Positions 1 to 12,651 of a stretch of DNA of 64,000 nucleotides are shown piece by piece. The notes under the pieces are model-generated. The model searched no databases and was not told the origin of the DNA. It saw nothing but the letters and a program-made list of their open reading frames with translations. Source of the DNA: Meloidogyne chitwoodi (Eukaryota; Nematoda; Chromadorea; Rhabditida; Meloidogynidae); contig JACZZP010000005.1 in assembly GCA_015183035.1 (NCBI GenBank), positions 1,674,001 through 1,738,000 of the forward strand. The letters are read 5' to 3'. The position numbers were made by a program, and so were the translations under genes. Position 1 is the first letter of the stretch; the number at the start of each line of letters is the position of its first letter.

Positions 1-743
1 ATTGTATTATTAAAAAAATAATAAAGATCACTTTGTGTACAAATTACTAACCTTTATTAAAAAATATAAAACTTTAACTTAAAATATTTAAAAAAAACCA
101 ATTAGGATTTGACCAAATTCCATTAATAGATAATGACACAGCATATAAAGGATATCCAATAATTCCAAAAATAATTAATAAAAAATAAATTGTTTTATTT
201 ATTGATTGATATCTTTAAAAAATTAAAAATAAATTTAAAAATAAAATTTCAAAAAAAAACTTTAAATATAAAAGAACATTTAATAAACGATCAATTCCAA
301 CAAATAAAACAGTATTTACTGAAGCAAAAAGTGATATTAAAGGAATTGCTTGAATATAAAAACATGTTTTCAATGGAATTAAATTAATTGTTGTTAATGA
401 TAATAAAAGAGGTATTGTAAATCCAAATAAATAAAAAAAATCAAAAAGAGCACCCATTGCCAATAAAATATTGCAAGGGCCACGAAGAGATCTTTTTTTT
501 TAATAAAATAAAATAAATTTATTTTTTAAATTTAATAAATACTTTTCTTTTATAGTAACATAAATTAAAGCTAAATTAGTAATTATTCCAGGCAAACAAA
601 TTATCCATTTTATAAATGAATTTAAAAAAAGATCAAAATAAAATTGTATTTCATTGTGTGTATTATATAACTAAAAATAAATTAAAATAAATTTAAAAAA
701 ATATTTATATTACAGTATTATTCAAGTTGTAAACGTCAGCCAT
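1..743 (-). CDS. srsx-type serpentine receptor, 5' part (runs off window)
   Basis: Seven-transmembrane chemoreceptor of the srsx type, expected in the plasma membrane of sensory neurons. Reading leftwards, a start at 743 (MADVYNLNNT) is followed by an intron. Next comes a first hydrophobic segment containing LPGIITNLALIYV, a second intron, and an exon reading RSLRGPCNILLAMGALFDF through TM2-TM3 to GIDRLLNV at about 232-478. A further exon at about 100-185 gives a TM4-like stretch (LLIIFGIIGYPLYAV). The 'RSxxxxCNIL.A..AL.D' start of TM2 and the xDR motif after TM3 are what suggest srsx. TM5-TM7 lie beyond the left edge, so completeness cannot be judged. The family call is from pattern recognition; another rhodopsin-like nematode receptor class is possible. 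Confidence 0.65.
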
Positions 744-2393
744 TTTAGAAGTAAAAATTTAAAATAAAAAATATTTTTTTTTAAATAAATATTAAATTAT
801 AAATATATTTGTGTTTATTAGATACTGAAAGATATTATTAGTCAATATATAATTATTTAAATAACAATAATATAAAATTATAAATAAAGTAAAAATAATA
901 AGAGGGTAGAAAAGTAAATTTAAAGAGAAACATTTAAATATATGTTTAATATATTATTATTTTTTTATTAATTCTTATTTGATTATTTATTATCGTTATA
1001 ATTTAAATTCATGTTTATTTATAATGTCAAAATATTACCCTTAACATTTTTATTAAATTTTCTTATATTTTAATTTATTTTTTATTTTTTCATTAATTTA
1101 ATTTAATTTTTAAATTAAAATACTTCCTTTTTATATATTTATAAATTGCCCTTATAAATTTAATTAATTTATTATCAAAATATTATTAAAACAGGTGTAA
1201 ATGAATGATATCAAATAAATAAATTTAATAATAAATTATTTAATTTATTATTAATAAAAAAATAAATAAAATTAAAATCAAAATTAATTAAATTAGGAAG
1301 TGATTTTTAATTAAAATAAATTTTTTTGGCATTAAATATAAAAAATTAGTAATTTAAATTCACATAAAATATTAATTTAACAAAAGTCCAAAGTATTAAT
1401 TTTTTATATATTTTAAATAAAAAAAATAAAATACAAATATTCTCAAATATATTTTTAATGTTTTTTAGTAATAAAAAAAGTTCTTTACTTTTTAAAATAA
1501 AAATTGAAAGATAGACTTTTAAATTTTAAAAATTCTTAAATTTTAATATTAAATTATTACTTAATATTTTTTATATTTGTATCCAAGAATAAAATTTATG
1601 ATTAAATTTTTTGATTAATTTTTAAATTAAATCTAGAGATGCTTTTAGTTATAATAACTGATTATTTTTTACATTAAAAATAAGGACAATAAAGCGGCCT
1701 TCTCAATTAAGAAAATAACAAAATATTGGGTGGGATTGATCCTGAGAACTCTCAGAAAGATGGCTGTAATTAATCTATTCAACCAATAAAAAGTTGGTAA
1801 TTTTTTGTTAATTAAGTTTTGCATAATTTATCTTATTCAAAAAAATATTTTTTATTAAAATTTGGCAATTAAATGAAAAAAAAAAACAATTATTGCTTTA
1901 ACAAATTTATGTAAAATGAATTCAGGCATTAAGTTATTGTTGAAATTCATCTTTAGAAAATTTAATGTAATTGAAGTATATAATTTTAGTTAAAATATTT
2001 AAATGATTGTAAAATTCTAAAAAATATAAATATAAAAAAAAAGAAAAAAAATCTTAAATAGTACATTCATGGAAAATTGTTTTTCTTCTCATTATTAAAT
2101 GAGAAAAATTAATTAATTTTTTGTTAATATAAAAAAAGTAAAAAATGGTTATGTATTTCTTATTGAAAAAAGAAGAAGAAAATTTATAATTTTGCTTATT
2201 TAGAAAAAAAAAGTTAAAAATTTGTTTCTAATATTTAATGTTTTTAACATAAATAAATTTTTTATAAAATTAAATAAAAAATTTAGAGTAAAATTAATTA
2301 ATTAAAAATTATTTTAAATTTAATTTTAATAATAAAATGAAAGACAATACATAATAATTATAGATATTTTTAATTAATTAAAAAATATTATTA
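744..2393. other. AT-rich intergenic stretch, no gene seen
   Basis: About 1.65 kb of very AT-rich DNA between the divergent-side end of the srsx-type gene and the 3' end of the isomerase gene. No ORF with protein-like composition is visible on either strand. A slightly less AT-rich patch at 1690-1770 shows no recognisable motif. Confidence 0.6.
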
Positions 2394-4532
2394 TTATAAA
2401 AAACCATCCATTTCTGTTTCAATATCAAAAATATTTAATAAAGAATTATTTAAAAGTTTAGATTGTTGTTTAATATTATTATTATTATTTATTTCATTAG
2501 ATAAAATTAATTTAGTAGAAGATTTACTAATTTTATTAGAAGAATTATTAAATAAAATTCTGTTAGAATGATCTGGTCCTTCCTTTAAAAATAATTAAAA
2601 TAAATAAATAAAATTATTAAAAATTACCTCATAACTAAATGTTCGAAATCCTTTAATAATATTATTATTATTATTAATAAATTGAATTATATGCATTGGA
2701 GGAATATAAAAAATATATCCTCGTTTAGTAATAAATTGTTTTAAAATATTTTTATTTTTATTTAATTCAATACATTTTATATTTTCTCCTTCTGTTAATA
2801 TAAAGGTTGAATAACTATAAATTAATTAAATTAATTATTTTTTTAATAATAAATTTAAAATATTTAAAAATACAAACCATTCAATTGCTGGTAAATCAAA
2901 TATAAATTGTTGTTTATTCTCATTTTTATTATTTATTAAATTAATTTCAATTGAATGAAGAGTAAAATCTCTACATTTTGGTGCATATTCTAAAATATGT
3001 GGATATCCAATAATTGACTGAGGATTAACAACTAAATTAAATTAAATAATTTTAAATAAATAAACAAACAATAATATTCTGGTTTAGTCATTTTATAATT
3101 AAGAATTTTAATTAAATTTTCTTTATCAACAAATTTATTAGTTAATCCAGCACGTATTGTATTATTTGAACAACTAACACATTCTACACATTCTTTTTAA
3201 ATTTTAAAAAATAAAATTTAAATATTAATAAATTAAATTAAATACCTCCACTAAGATAAGCATGTAATTCTTGTGCTCCATAATAAACACATTGCCCAGG
3301 TTCTAGAATTATATGATTTAAATAAATTGGTGATAAACATCCTATATCATTTGGAAAATGCTTAAATTTATTTATTTTAATAAATAAATATTAAAAATTA
3401 ATTTTTACTTTAAACATTTCATTAATTATTTTTATTGTATCAATTGTTAAACAGCCATAAACTAATAAAAAATTAAATATTTAATTTTTAATAAAATTTT
3501 AAAATTATTATTACCTCCATTATTTAATCTGTTTATTAATGATGTTATTAATGAATTAATATTTTCTTTTTTATAATTTAACATTGTAGAGAAACTAAAA
3601 ATATTTTTAAAAAAATAATTTATTTAATTTTATATAATTAGAGTTAAAACTCTGATAAAGATAAAAATGATTTCTAGGAATTGAAAAATTAAATACTAAA
3701 AATTTAAATTCTAATAAATAAAATTAAAAACCAATTTTTCAAGGCTTCAATCATTTCATAAGAATCTGATGAAAATATTTTAGATAAATCAATAAATTGT
3801 TTAATATTTTTATGACCCATTGCTTGACATAATTCAGGAAATGCTTTAATAAATTTAAAAGAATAAATAAATAAAATTTAAATACCTTTTATATTTTTTA
3901 AAATTTCTTCCAAAGGTCTAAAACCACAAAGTAATTGAAATCTACTCAAAGCATAAGCTAATTCTGGTTTATGATTTTGATCAGGATAATTAAAAGGGTT
4001 TTCTTTATTTAATAAAATAGCTTGTTCCTTTTTATTTAAAAATTAATTTTAAATTTAATTTTAAATTAATTTATTTAAATTAACTTTTGTTGGATGTACT
4101 TGAAGTGAAAGTGTATGACGAATTGACATAATTTTCATAATAAAAGGTAAATGACTCAAATAATTATTTTTAAATTAATTAATTAATTTAAAATAAACTT
4201 ACACATTTATTTTTTTATTTTTACCAATTAATAATTCACTCAATTGAACATTTTTTAAGTGAAGCTTTGATGGACCTCAATTTTTATTTTAAAAAATTAT
4301 ATTAATTTTTTATAAAAAATAGTTTTAATTTAAAAAATATATCAATTTCCTTTCTCTAACCATCAGGATGTGTTCCAATCCAAAGTTCTGCATATGGAAC
4401 ATTTTCATCAATTTCAACACCATCATGACCTTCAACAAAAAGTCTTGCAACTTCTGAATTTTTTCCTAATTTACCCCATTCATAATTTTTTATAGTACAA
4501 TTTAAACGTTCAATTTGAGTTGTTGTTAACAT
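2394..4532 (-). CDS. mpi: Mannose-6-phosphate isomerase (type I, zinc-dependent)
   Basis: Interconverts fructose-6-phosphate and mannose-6-phosphate in the cytosol, feeding GDP-mannose and glycoprotein synthesis. The start at 4532 gives [20 protein letters not shown], and the same exon ends with [13 protein letters not shown], the type I N-terminal signature. Downstream exons carry SLQVHPTK (Gln and His zinc ligands, about 4085-4120), HKPELAYAL (Glu ligand, about 3960), [12 protein letters not shown] (His ligand, about 3260) and [12 protein letters not shown] (active-site Arg, about 3140). The last exon ends MDGFL at the stop 2394-2396. At least nine short introns (roughly 40-100 bp) interrupt it. 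All key residues are present, so it should be active. A C-terminal stretch with poly-Asn before the stop is looser than in other animals. No other family fits these motifs. Confidence 0.93.
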
Positions 4533-5753
4533 TATTATTTTAAATATTAATAAAATAATTAATTTAATTAAAATATATATCTAATTTATTTATAAAATAT
4601 ATAAGAATCTATAATCACATTGGATAAAGAATGAACAAATAAAATTGGGGTCAATCATAAAATTAAAAAATAATTAATAGCGAAAAAGATGCTAATAATC
4701 ATTAAATTGTAAAAAATTAATAAAAAAAATTTTCCTTTTTTAATAAGAATTTAATAATTAAATTATAAATATATTATTTAATTAAAAAAGATAATATATT
4801 TGCTAAATTTAAATTTATATAAATTAATAATAATTAGAAAAGACAAATTACTATATAAAATTAAATTAAAAATTTAAATTTTAATAAATAAACATAAAAA
4901 CAAAAATTTTTTAATTTTTTTAAGGTTTATATTTAAAAATAATATAATAATACTAAAAATAATTTAAAAAAAATTAAAATAATTTTAACGTAAAATCAAA
5001 AATACGGGAATTTAAAAAAAGGAGAAGGGGGAGTTTGTCAATGCTGTGACTGAGAATGATTGGTTTCTGATTAAAAATGAAAGAAAAATGCGCGGCCGCT
5101 TTTTAAGCGTTTTTAATGGAATTTGCGTAGTTGAGGGATGCGGGTTTGCGCAGTTGAAAAAAAGTAAAAATTGTATTTAATATATTTATATATCTAATTT
5201 ACAAAAAAAAAAGAGTAAATTTTTAAATGAAAAAATGAATTTAAATAAAAATTAAAAAAATAATTATTTATTTAAATTTATTAGTAATTTAAATATTTTT
5301 ATTTTATTTTAACTATGTATTAATTAATTTAGAAAATTAAACAAGATTTTTGAATTATTTTAAATTAAAAAAATTATTTTCAGTCATTTACACAAATTTT
5401 TCAATTAAAAAAAAAATTATTAATCCAAGATTTATCTTTTTTAAAATTAATTAAAAAAATATAATTTAATTTTTGAAATAAAAGAGAAAATTTATAAACT
5501 TTTAATTAAAATGTTTCCAATCCATTTGGATGCCTAGGGCAATTCGCACTTAATTTACAAACAGTCAAGAAAAAAATACCGGTTTTTTTAAACTTTTTAT
5601 TTAAAATACTTAATATTTTAAATAATTATTTTATGGATTATAATTAAATTTAAAAATAATAAGTTATTAAATAATAATATATTTTTATTAAAAATAATAT
5701 AATAATAATTTAAAAATAATTGAGATATAAAAATAAATTAAAATAATTAATTT
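4533..5753. other. Intergenic region upstream of mpi
   Basis: Mostly AT-rich. A patch at about 5015-5165 is clearly less AT-rich and contains a GCGGCCGC octamer near 5092-5099 and two GCG-containing words. It may be an upstream regulatory region or an old repeat; nothing in the sequence decides. No coding sequence is visible. Confidence 0.5.
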
Positions 5754-8700
5754 TTAAATAAAAATTTCTGCTGATTTAATTTCATTTTGTGCCATTTCTT
5801 CAGCACTTTGTGCTTCAATTTGATGAATATCATATAATTGAAGTGAAGCAGATGAATTACTCATTTCAGAACCTCTTCTATGTGAATGATGTGTTCCACT
5901 TGGAAAATTAATTCCTCCACCAAAAACTTCAGAATTTGAACGTTGAATACAATCATCAGAAGAACGTCTTATTTAAAAAATATAATAATTTTTTAATTTA
6001 ATAATTAAATTTTAAAAAAATAAAAAATTATTTTTTTTTAACCTAAAAGTTGTTTCTCCACCAGCTGAAATAGAAAATGAATTTCTTTGTCTAAAATTAG
6101 TTGGTAGAATATCAGCGAAATTTTCAACAATAATTTGAGGCTTTTTTGGTGAATAACGTCGAGCGATTGATGGACTATAAATAAATAAAATAAATAAAAT
6201 AATTATTTAAATAATTATTTAAAAATACATTAAAGCAGAAAGACTTGATCCAAGACGAGATCTTTTTCTATAATAATTAATTTCAATATTTTTTTCTTTT
6301 TTAATTTCTTTAATTATTTCAATTTTATTATTTTCATTATTATTTTTATTTTTTAATTTAATCTTCTTCCAAAAAGATAAATTTTTTATTATTTTATTTT
6401 TATTAAAAGAATTTGTTGATAATTGTTTTATTTGTTGAATTTCTTCTTCTTCATTAATATCAGAAATTGTACTTTTATTATTATTATTACTTTTATTATT
6501 ATTTAAAAAATGTTTTTTATTTTTAGAATTAATTGTTGCTCTTCTTCTTTTAGGAGGAAGCATCCAACTTTTTCTACGACAACTTTTTTTAATTCCAAGC
6601 AAACGCCAAAATGTTATTCGAAATCTCTAAAATTTAATAAATTAAAAAATAAATTATATTTATTTTTTACTTTATTTATTGCAGAATAAATAAAAAAATT
6701 AAGAGAAGAATTTAAATATCCAAGAGCACTAAGCCAATGAAAAATATATTCAGTATCATGCATCCATTGACCAATATATAATTTATATATTTTATAAATA
6801 TTCATTGAAAAATAAGGAGCCCAACAAATTAAAAAAACACCTTTTTTTAAAAAAAGAAAGAATTATATTTTTAAATTAAATTTAAATTATTTACCCATAA
6901 CAGTAGCTACTAACTTTGTTGCTCTAGCCTCACGTCTAATAGCTAATCCTTGTTTTGATCGAAGTTTTGCAATTAAATCTTAATTAATTTAAAAATTGTT
7001 TTTATTTTTTAATTTTTTTTAGAAGAATATGTAGTAAGAGAATATTGTTTAAAGTTTAATTCAAATATTAGACTTTAATTAATAATAAATATATTTTTGA
7101 TTTAGTAAAAATAATTTTAAATAAAAAATTAACCAAGTGCCCAATCTTTTAAACCAGCTAATTTTTTTCTAGCCATATAAACAGAATCTCTTCTTGCAAA
7201 TTGAATCATTTGACCAATAGATGGATGATTTGATGGTCTATCTCCCCAACCAGAAATTAATTCAGAAAGTCTTCTCATTCTTTTTCTATTATCCTTTTAA
7301 ATATAAATAAAATAATAATATTAATTTATTTACTTTATCTTCTGGAAAAAGTAAAGAATTTCTGACAGAAATTCTATGTTTATTATGAGTATTAGGTGGT
7401 TGGTAAGAATGTCTTCTTTTTTGATTTTTAAGTTTTAAAGAATGTAAAGTATTTATTTCATTTTTATTTTCTTTTTTTTTATTTATTTGTAATCCTTTAA
7501 AAACAACTTCAGAATGTCTTCTTCTTTTTGGTAAAATAAATTGTTGAGGAACTCCAAGTAAATTATCTGAATTATTTGATAAAAGACGAGATTCTAATTC
7601 TAAAATAAAAATAAATAAATAAATAAAATATAATTATTTATTTATTATTACCATTATTATTATTAATTTTTCCTCTATTATTTTGATTAATTTCATTTGA
7701 TGGAACAGTAATTGCATCTAATAAAATAGATGGTGGTCTACTACTATTATTACTATCATAATCCATTATTAAATTATTATTACTACTTTTTCCTTCTTGA
7801 CTACTTAAATCATCACAATCAAGTGATGTTGCAAATGATGAACCAAATAATATATTATTATTTTGTTTATTTATTAAATTACTATTATTTGTAGATGTTT
7901 GGCCAGAACCTGAACTTGTTACTTGAAGAATATGTTGAAGCTTTATTAAAATTAATTCATTAATATCTTTTAAATAAACTAAAATTTTCTAGAAAGTTTA
8001 AAATAATAAAATATTCTAGTCTAAATATTTATATTTTAAATTTAGTAAAATATTATGTATTTTAAACAATATTTAGTTGATTGTGTCTATCATAAAAGGT
8101 TTTAAATATATTAATTTAGTATAATTAAGATCAGATCTGGATGACCCCATTTAAAATATACTTGTAATGAAATATTAGACATATTTAATTTTTATCATTT
8201 AAGATATTTTTTAGATTATTAATTTAAATTTAATTAAAATTATTTTAAAAATATTATTTATTAATTTACTTGTTCTCTTTCACTTTCATTTAAAGAAGAA
8301 GCATGTTCAGCAGCAGTTTCTTCTATTTTTCTAAGCAAAGGTTTTTCCCAAGTTAACATATTTCTGTGTTTTTGGTCAACACCTCTAACAGTTTCTATAG
8401 CTGATGTAGCTATATTTCCAATATCAGCACCAAATCCAAGAAATTGACCACCAGCCATTTCTTGAAGTTGAATAGCTCTTAGACGACGACGTAATGTATA
8501 AAATATATAACTTTAAAAAATAATTAAATTAATTAAATTTAAATAATTAAAATTACCCATAAATAATTGACATAAAAAGAAGAGGAAGAAAAAAAGCAAA
8601 AATAGAAGAACCAAACCTAAAAAAATAATTAAAATATTTTTAAAAAATTAAAAAAAACAAACAAACATATAAGTTGGATTATAAATACCACAATGATGTT

Positions 8701-9752
8701 TTTGAATTAAAAATTGACGAGTTTCTGCATTTGAACCAAAAACTAGAGGTAAAGAAAGTAAAATACTAAACACCCAACATAAAAGTATTGAAATATATAC
8801 TCTAAATAATTAATTAATTAATTATAAAATTAAAATATTAAATAAAACTCTTATTATATTTAAGAGTAAATATTGTTTTTTAAATAACCTTCTTTTATGT
8901 TTATGTGTTTTATATTCAGCAGGTTTTGTTGCAGCAACGAGCCTATAATATTATAGAATTATTTACAAAAATAAAAGAAAAAATTGTTAATCTAAAAGAA
9001 TATTTTCTAAAAAAGGGAAAATAATTTAAATAAAATTATAATTATTTAATTCTCTACCTATCCATACTAATTAATAATAAATGAATTATTGATGAAGTTG
9101 AAGCAAGTACATCAATTACACAATAAATATAACAAATAGTTATTGATAAATGCCAATGAAGAGAATTAATCTTTATTTATTTAATTAAATATTTATTTTA
9201 TTTTATTTTTTTAATAACAAGAACAAAATAATCTTAAATTAATCCTTTTAATTAAAATTTAGATATCAAAAAAAGAAATACAAAAATGTTAATATTATTT
9301 AATAAAATAAACTTACAGTCATATAAATATGAAAAGGCATAACCATTGTGCCAACCATTAAATCAGCACAGGCAAGACTTAATAATAAATAATTTGTTGG
9401 AGTTTGAAGTGATTTATTTGAAAGAACAGCAGCAACAACAAGAGTATTACCTAAATATAATAAATATATTTAATTAAAAAATAAATATTTATTTATTTTT
9501 TCTTTACCAATTATACAAGAAATAGGCATTGCAATAAGTATAAGCCAAATCCTTTAAAAAATATTTAAAAAAAAATTAAATTATTAATTAAAAATACCAT
9601 TGTGGATGAAAATTAATATCATTTTCGATAATTTCTTCAAATGAATTAATTGAATTATTATTAAATAAATTAATTGTATTTATTGGTATTAAATTATTAT
9701 TATTATTTAATTGTTTAACAACATTTTCTTCATAAAATTTTAAATTTATCAT
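5754..9752 (-). CDS. Biogenic-amine-type G-protein-coupled receptor
   Basis: Rhodopsin-class receptor for a monoamine, expected in neuronal or muscle plasma membrane. The start at 9752 ([12 protein letters not shown]) opens an Asn-rich extracellular N-terminus. Then come TM1 ([19 protein letters not shown]), TM2 with [12 protein letters not shown] and TM3 with [19 protein letters not shown], whose Asp is the amine-binding residue (about 9085-9170). TM5 is near 8590-8680. A very long third intracellular loop (about 8510-6990) is rich in Ser and Asn. TM6 has [15 protein letters not shown] and ICWAPYF, and TM7 has [14 protein letters not shown]. The long tail ends [10 protein letters not shown] at the stop 5754-5756. 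Two signature motifs deviate: DRL instead of DRY (split by an intron at about 9060) and NFFIY instead of NPxxY. The long loop 3 and short tail after helix 8 resemble D2/octopamine/tyramine-type receptors, but I cannot assign a ligand. About a dozen small introns. Confidence 0.82.
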
Positions 9753-10750
9753 TTATTCAAAATTCTGTTTTTATAAATAAATAATTAAAATAAATTAGAA
9801 AAATAGAGAAATAAATTTGTAACTTTTTAATTATTTAAATTAAATATATTTAAATTAATAGATATTTTGGTTATTATTATTATTTAAATTAAAAATTAAT
9901 TCAAATTAGAGCCTGGCTCGATCGGTATTTTTTTTCGATATTTTTCAGTTTTTTTGATAATCGTTAACGGTTTTTAATCGAAAAATACTGACCAACACGT
10001 TTGTCCAATATTAAATATTATTATGGAAAATAATTTAAAAAAATTAAATAAATACTTTAATATTTATTAATAATAAAGATGGATAAAATATATTTTTTAG
10101 ATTTTGGGGGATAATAAATATATGTATATTATATATTTACGTTCAAATGGATTTTATATTAAAAAATTAATATTTATTATTTTAAAAAATAAGATCAAAA
10201 CACATTAATAAAAACAAAAAATGCTGCTAAATGATTAATGTTTTCTATGAAAAATATTTTTTTTCTAAATTTTCTTTTACAAAAATGATTCATTAATAAA
10301 TCATAATAAAGTTTTTTTTTAATTATATTTTTCTTATAAATTTGATATTAATTAAATTTATAATTTTAAATAGTTTTGTTTTAGTAAATATTTTAAATTT
10401 GGCATTTTATTTTACTCTTTTTGTGATATGCTTATTTAATTTTTAATTTGAAAAAAAAAACAACATCTTGGGAAATAAATAAATAAATAAATAAATAAAC
10501 GATAAGAAAATAAATAAAAATAATTTATTTAATTATAATTAAATAATCTGTGTATTATTAAATTAATAAAACAATAAAAAAATCTTTTTTATCAGTTAAA
10601 AACTTAATTAAATTTTTATTGATTTATTTAAATATAACATAATTAATTTAGCAATATTTATTAATTTTTTTTATAATTTAAAAATAATTTTTATTATTTA
10701 ATTGTTGCCATTTTTGATTTAAAAATAAATCTATTGGGAATTCAAATATG
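9753..10750. other. AT-rich intergenic stretch
   Basis: Upstream region of the amine receptor and left flank of the LTR element. At 9905-9995 a less AT-rich segment contains short repeated TTTTTCGAT/ATCGAAAAA words, compatible with an old inverted repeat or promoter sequence. A run of AAAT repeats lies at about 10477-10500. No gene seen. Confidence 0.5.
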
Positions 10751-10755
10751 TCAAT
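10751..10755. repeat. Left target-site duplication of the LTR element
   Basis: TCAAT immediately before the 5' LTR, matched by TCAAT immediately after the 3' LTR at 22402-22406. A 5-bp duplication is typical of Ty3/Gypsy-type integrases. Confidence 0.85.
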
Positions 10756-11009
10756 TGTTATATCAAAAGTGATTTAACAGTTGTCTAATATAATTACCCC
10801 TTTAAAAGAAAAATAAAGATTGGCCAATCCACTCATTCTAAAAGAATTTAAGCTATATCCTTTTTATTTCCCAATCGCTTTGTTATAAAATTGTGCTAAA
10901 TAAATAAATAGTTAATAAAGTCTTTATTATTTGGTTAGGACACGTCCGACCGGGTCCCTCACGGGAAACGGTCGGACCCAATGTCCTATAACACACCAAA
11001 AATATAATA
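10756..11009 (+). repeat. 5' LTR
   Basis: A 254-bp repeat starting TGTTATATC and ending ATATAATA; the ends form an imperfect 8-bp inverted repeat. It contains AATAAA words near 10811 and 10914 (possible polyadenylation signals) and a strong GC-rich hairpin at 10944-10977. It matches 22148-22401 with no difference I can find. No promoter element can be assigned with confidence. Confidence 0.95.
10944..10977. promoter_or_regulatory. GC-rich hairpin inside the LTR
   Basis: Perfect 9-bp arms GTCCGACCG and CGGTCGGAC surround a loop that itself contains the pairing GGTCCC/GGGA words. It is the only GC-rich stretch of the LTR and is repeated in the 3' LTR at about 22336-22369. In RNA it would lie near the transcript ends, so a packaging, dimerisation or 3'-end-processing role is possible; this is inference. 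Confidence 0.6.
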
Positions 11010-11027
11010 TGGAGGTCCTATGGATAA
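11010..11027 (+). other. Putative tRNA primer-binding site
   Basis: The sequence directly after the LTR starts TGGAGGTCCTATGG. A TGG complementary to the universal tRNA CCA end, placed exactly at the LTR boundary, is the usual minus-strand primer position. The specific tRNA was not identified. Confidence 0.65.
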
Positions 11028-11555
11028 TTTTTTTGAACCCCAAAATGTAAATGTAAAAATTTAATTTTAAAATTTCAAATATTTTAATTAATAATACTAC
11101 GAGTGCACTCGCGTTTAATATTTACAATTTTATTTTCATAAAACTATTTATAAATTATATTTAAATATACTTAATATCACATGTTATTTTCTAAATAATC
11201 TTTTAATTTATAAATAAAATTTTTAAACTGACTCTCTAATAATAAAAATATTTTTAATATTTACGTTTTATTGTTTTATTTTGAGTTAAAAATTCTTTTC
11301 ATAAACAATAATTATAAAAATATGGTTAAGTTATTGTTAATTTTTCCCCTCTTTTCATATTTAATATAACTTTTATAATCACTCGTAAATATATAAATAT
11401 CAGCTGTCATGTATTTGGTCTGCTCTTAAATTTTAATACTTGTATAAGCTATATTTTTCGCCCACGTATTAAATTAACATTTATTCAACAAATAATGCTT
11501 ATATAACAAATAACAAATGCTTGATTTATTTTAATAAAATAACAATTTAAAGAGA
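11028..11555. other. Leader of the LTR element, no coding seen
   Basis: AT-rich leader between primer-binding site and the antisense ORF. On the minus strand an AATAAA word near 11523-11530 lies just downstream of the antisense stop codon and could polyadenylate an antisense transcript. Confidence 0.5.
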
Positions 11556-11911
11556 TTAAACGGCCGAAATAACAAATTCCGGTTTCAAATTAAATTTTGG
11601 AACAAGCTTTTTAACAGGTACTTTCTTCGGACTTCGGAGCAGTAGTTTTTTCAATTTCAAATAAATAATAAAAAGGGTGAGGAACAAAAGGATGAGGAGA
11701 ACAATTTGAAGGAAATTAAAAAAATGAATAAAGTAGATGTGCTCAACAACTGTGAAGTAATTGGAGCCAGAAGATACTGAAGTATGGGGCCGAGATGTTA
11801 ACAAAATAGTTGGTTGGTACGCATTACAGATGATTGGATTGTCCCACTCAATTAAAGACCAACAAGATGTACTACAATTTATTGTATTCGGACAGTCGAT
11901 AAGTTCAAACT
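11556..11911 (-). CDS. Antisense membrane-protein ORF in the element leader (hypothetical)
   Basis: On the minus strand a reading frame opens after a good splice acceptor (TTTTAG at 11912-11917). It runs to a stop at 11556-11558. It encodes a cysteine-rich segment with five Cys (starting FELIDCPNTINC, with a CW pair), a Ser/Thr-rich stretch, one strong transmembrane segment (QIVLLILLFLTLFIIYL) and a lysine-rich tail. That is the layout of the C-terminal end of a type I membrane glycoprotein. An internal Met at 11804 would still give 82 residues, but the upstream in-frame part looks coding. An AATAAA follows the stop. I do not recognise the family. The upstream exon, if any, was not found, so it could also be a fragment of an unrelated gene caught by the element. 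Confidence 0.45.
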
Positions 11912-12651
11912 CTAAAATTTTCAGAAATTAATAAAAATACAAATTAATAAAAATTTTTTAATTTTAAATAAAATCACAAATACAAAAACACAAAAATACA
12001 AAAATATAAATTTACAAAATATATTTAAAATATAATATTTAATTAAAAATTAAACTACAAAATAACAAAACACAAATTTATATTTTTAATTTTAGGCAAT
12101 TAGTCAGATCAAAATCCATTTCTATTTTTAGGGCCCCTCTTAAATATTTAAGCTTAATCTTATGCTTAAAATAAATTAAATTAATTATAAAAATATTCTT
12201 ACTTAATGGGGTAAGAAAATAAAAGATAAATTCACGTGAATAAATAAATAAAGAGAGTGATCGTCTTTCGTTAGCTGGCCAGTGGCGTCTGACAACTAAT
12301 CACATATAATATACATAAATAGAAGGATTTAGAAAAACTAAACGCCTAATAAATTAACAACTAAAAATAAATTTTTAGATTAATTATTTAATTAAACTAC
12401 AATCACATTATTTTCTTAAAATAAATATTTTATTAGCAACTAAAAATAATTTCTTCATTAAACTACAAATATTAAATTTATTTATATATTAACAGCAAAA
12501 TAAATAAACAAAAACTTATTTGATTAAAACAAATATTTTTCTTCAACAACAAAATAAAAATTTTTAATTAAAACTGGAAACTTCTGAAGAGGAACTTTTC
12601 ACAGCCGACGAGGAAGATCCGAGTCCAGCAAGAAGAACGCGCCAACAAACA
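11912..12651. other. Leader of the LTR element, second half
   Basis: AT-rich DNA before the gag start. A plus-strand acceptor-like TTTTTAATTTTAG occurs near 12084-12096 and a minus-strand donor-like GTAAGA near 12194-12199, so leader introns on either strand are possible. Nothing else recognised. Confidence 0.4.
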
